Part shown: in pieces, positions 5,588 through 7,158 of the stretch
Numbering within the stretch: position 1 is the stretch's first letter
Layout of the letters: every line of letters begins with the position of its first letter
Assembly: GCA_025357895.1 (NCBI GenBank)
Contig: JANYLL010000418.1
Location: 1 to 7,158, forward strand
Direction of reading: 5' to 3'
Origin: Ignavibacteriota bacterium
GTDB taxonomy: Bacteria; Bacteroidota; Ignavibacteria; Palsa-1295
DNA: 7,158 bases
Notes under the pieces: model-generated
What the model was told of the DNA's origin: nothing
The model's input: only the letters and a program-made list of their open reading frames with translations
Databases searched by the model: none
Program-made: the position numbers and the translations under genes

Positions 5588-7158
5588 ATGAAAAACGTTA
5601 TTATTTTCTTAAAGCGCGTTGCGCTCCCGTTTTTTTTTGCTTTATTTTTCTTTTCCCCTCGAATTTCATCTTCTCAGATGATATTATCGAAAGGTTGGGA
5701 AGGTCAGGATTCAATTCGATTTGAAGCCTATGATGGTTTTTTCCCTGATCATGGCTGGCCTACGACTAACGGCGCTCCACCAAAGGAAAGCCCGACGAGA
5801 GTACAGCACATAATGGATTCGTTAGGTATTAATGTAATTTTTACATATAGTGCTATCGCAGGTGACCAAGCACCATTCGGTGGAAGGCGCAAAGGTTATG
5901 ATGCTTATCCCCACGATTTCACATCAGGGGGTACAGATTTGCAGGCTATCGGCGAAAAACTAAAACAAAGAATTTATTATCCTTCGCCTGAAAGAATCGA
6001 TTTAGCCGATGACGGTGGATATAGATGGCGTTACATCGATACCGTACATTATTCCTGGCACAATAATACTTTAGATTCAAACGATATTTCACCTTTTGCA
6101 GAATTCGATAATGATACAAATTTCGTTAAACAAAAGTATTTTTCAAGAATGAATAACTCAGCAGGAGATTCACTTGAAGTTGGAAAGGCCGGAAGGTTGA
6201 TTCTTGGATATAACGATCAACGACAGGGACATCAAATGTTATATTCCCACACGTTTTATCCTTTTTTTCCTAATAAAATCGCCAACGCATTCAGCGCGCG
6301 TCTGGAGTTTAATCTTGATACTCTTGCCATAGATAGTTCGAATACTACCTTATCGGCAGATAATGTCCCACTTTTGCGCGTGCAGGTTTTGTATAAAAGA
6401 GGTGCGGTGCCTGACATTCACCACCTAACACCTGATTCATTAGGTTCTAATATTCTTCCATTTGTTCCATTCAAAACTACTCCTTACGGTTCGGAAGCGG
6501 GCTGGTTTAAGGTAGTCGATACCACAATTACTGCAACAATTTGGCATACTCTTCGCTCAAGTTGGCGTATTCGTGACACCCTACAGTCGAACCTTGTCTC
6601 ACATGACTGGAATTTTAAACAATTGAATCTTCCGATTAAAAATTTGCCCCACTATATGATAATAGATACCGCTTTAGATGGTGTGGATGGATTGCCGGAA
6701 TACGGAGGAGGATCAGTTGATTGGGCTCCGCGTTTTAAAAATTTAATTGCAGATCCTGATTCATTAGTTGCATTTGACAATGGGCATTATACTAATTCCG
6801 GTGATGCGAGCACTCCCTATTTTGAAATTCGGATTTTCTCCACGTACCGAGATACTATCCGGATTCGCTCCCTGACATGGCAGGACACATTAGCCGATAA
6901 ATTTTTATACCGTGCAAGGTTTACTGGTGGCGGTAAAGATACAACGCATAGCCTGAATCCGGACGGCACTTATGGAGGAATGGACGATAGCGTTCACTTT
7001 TGGTGTAAACGCTTTGCCGATTTAGTTGCGACGTCGGGGTGCACAGTAAGAGAATTGATGTTCAATGATGTCAATCCTTACCTTCCGAGCAATGCTATGT
7101 CGAGTCTCGGATATTTCGATTATATGTTAGCGAAGGTGGGACTTCATACAGAAATGCG
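5588..7158 (+). CDS. Large exported protein of unknown function (3' end beyond window)
   Basis: The frame is open from the ATG at 5588 to the end of the window: 523 codons with no stop. A signal peptide is evident at about 1-30 (basic KR at 9-10, then ALPFFFALFFFS, cleavage near SSSQ), with no lipobox cysteine. The mature part is rich in aromatic, Asp, Ser and Thr residues and looks like a beta-rich extracellular protein: WEGQDSIRFEAYDGFF near 37, GYRWRYIDTVHYSWHN near 140, and FTGGGKDTTHSLNPDG near 445. Only two cysteines occur (473 and 485). I do not recognise a family, and no T9SS tail can be checked because the end is missing. No Shine-Dalgarno sequence is visible in the 19-base A-rich gap after the propeller gene, so translation may depend on that gene or on an A/T-rich leader. 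It probably shares transcript and regulation with the propeller gene. Confidence 0.85.
   Translation, partial: MKNVIIFLKRVALPFFFALFFFSPRISSSQMILSKGWEGQDSIRFEAYDGFFPDHGWPTTNGAPPKESPTRVQHIMDSLGINVIFTYSAIAGDQAPFGGRRKGYDAYPHDFTSGGTDLQAIGEKLKQRIYYPSPERIDLADDGGYRWRYIDTVHYSWHNNTLDSNDISPFAEFDNDTNFVKQKYFSRMNNSAGDSLEVGKAGRLILGYNDQRQGHQMLYSHTFYPFFPNKIANAFSARLEFNLDTLAIDSSNTTLSADNVPLLRVQVLYKRGAVPDIHHLTPDSLGSNILPFVPFKTTPYGSEAGWFKVVDTTITATIWHTLRSSWRIRDTLQSNLVSHDWNFKQLNLPIKNLPHYMIIDTALDGVDGLPEYGGGSVDWAPRFKNLIADPDSLVAFDNGHYTNSGDASTPYFEIRIFSTYRDTIRIRSLTWQDTLADKFLYRARFTGGGKDTTHSLNPDGTYGGMDDSVHFWCKRFADLVATSGCTVRELMFNDVNPYLPSNAMSSLGYFDYMLAKVGLHTEM

Overview
The window looks like chromosome from a Bacteroidota/Chlorobiota-type bacterium, possibly of the Ignavibacteria/Kapabacteria kind. 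Three things support this. Two complete exported proteins end in a type IX secretion system (T9SS) type A sorting domain. Two divergent start regions carry TAnnTTTG boxes, the Bacteroidetes-type -7 element. Some genes have a clear Shine-Dalgarno sequence and others have only an A/T-rich leader. The species cannot be named from the sequence. I see no rRNA, tRNA, CRISPR array, transposase or phage structural gene.

Left part (1-3603). The last 26 codons of a plus-strand gene, probably a LuxR/GerE-type helix-turn-helix regulator, run into a C/G-rich inverted repeat that may terminate it. Facing it is a row of three minus-strand genes, possibly an operon, transcribed from 3591 down to 131: a right-handed beta-helix protein with a T9SS tail, a free-standing DsbD/ScsB N-terminal-like domain with its CxxxC pair, and an exported thioredoxin-fold protein of the PRX_like1 kind. 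The beta-helix protein has 10 cysteines, whereas the two exported proteins on the right have 1 in 429 and 2 in 523 residues. The next two genes therefore may maintain thiols of exported proteins; this is inference.

Middle (3604-4278). After 346 noncoding bases comes a 75-residue XRE-family repressor-like gene on the minus strand. It diverges from a plus-strand gene pair across about 100 bases that hold two TAnnTTTG boxes and two perfect 8-bp inverted repeats, one touching each box. This looks like a compact divergent regulatory switch and is the most interesting local structure.

Right part (4279-7158). A Ycf48/BNR-type beta-propeller protein with a T9SS tail is followed after 19 bases by a large exported protein that runs off the window end and matches no family I recognise. 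The two are probably co-transcribed, and the XRE protein is the obvious candidate regulator. The most novel content here is the XRE-controlled exported-protein operon and its unrecognised second member.
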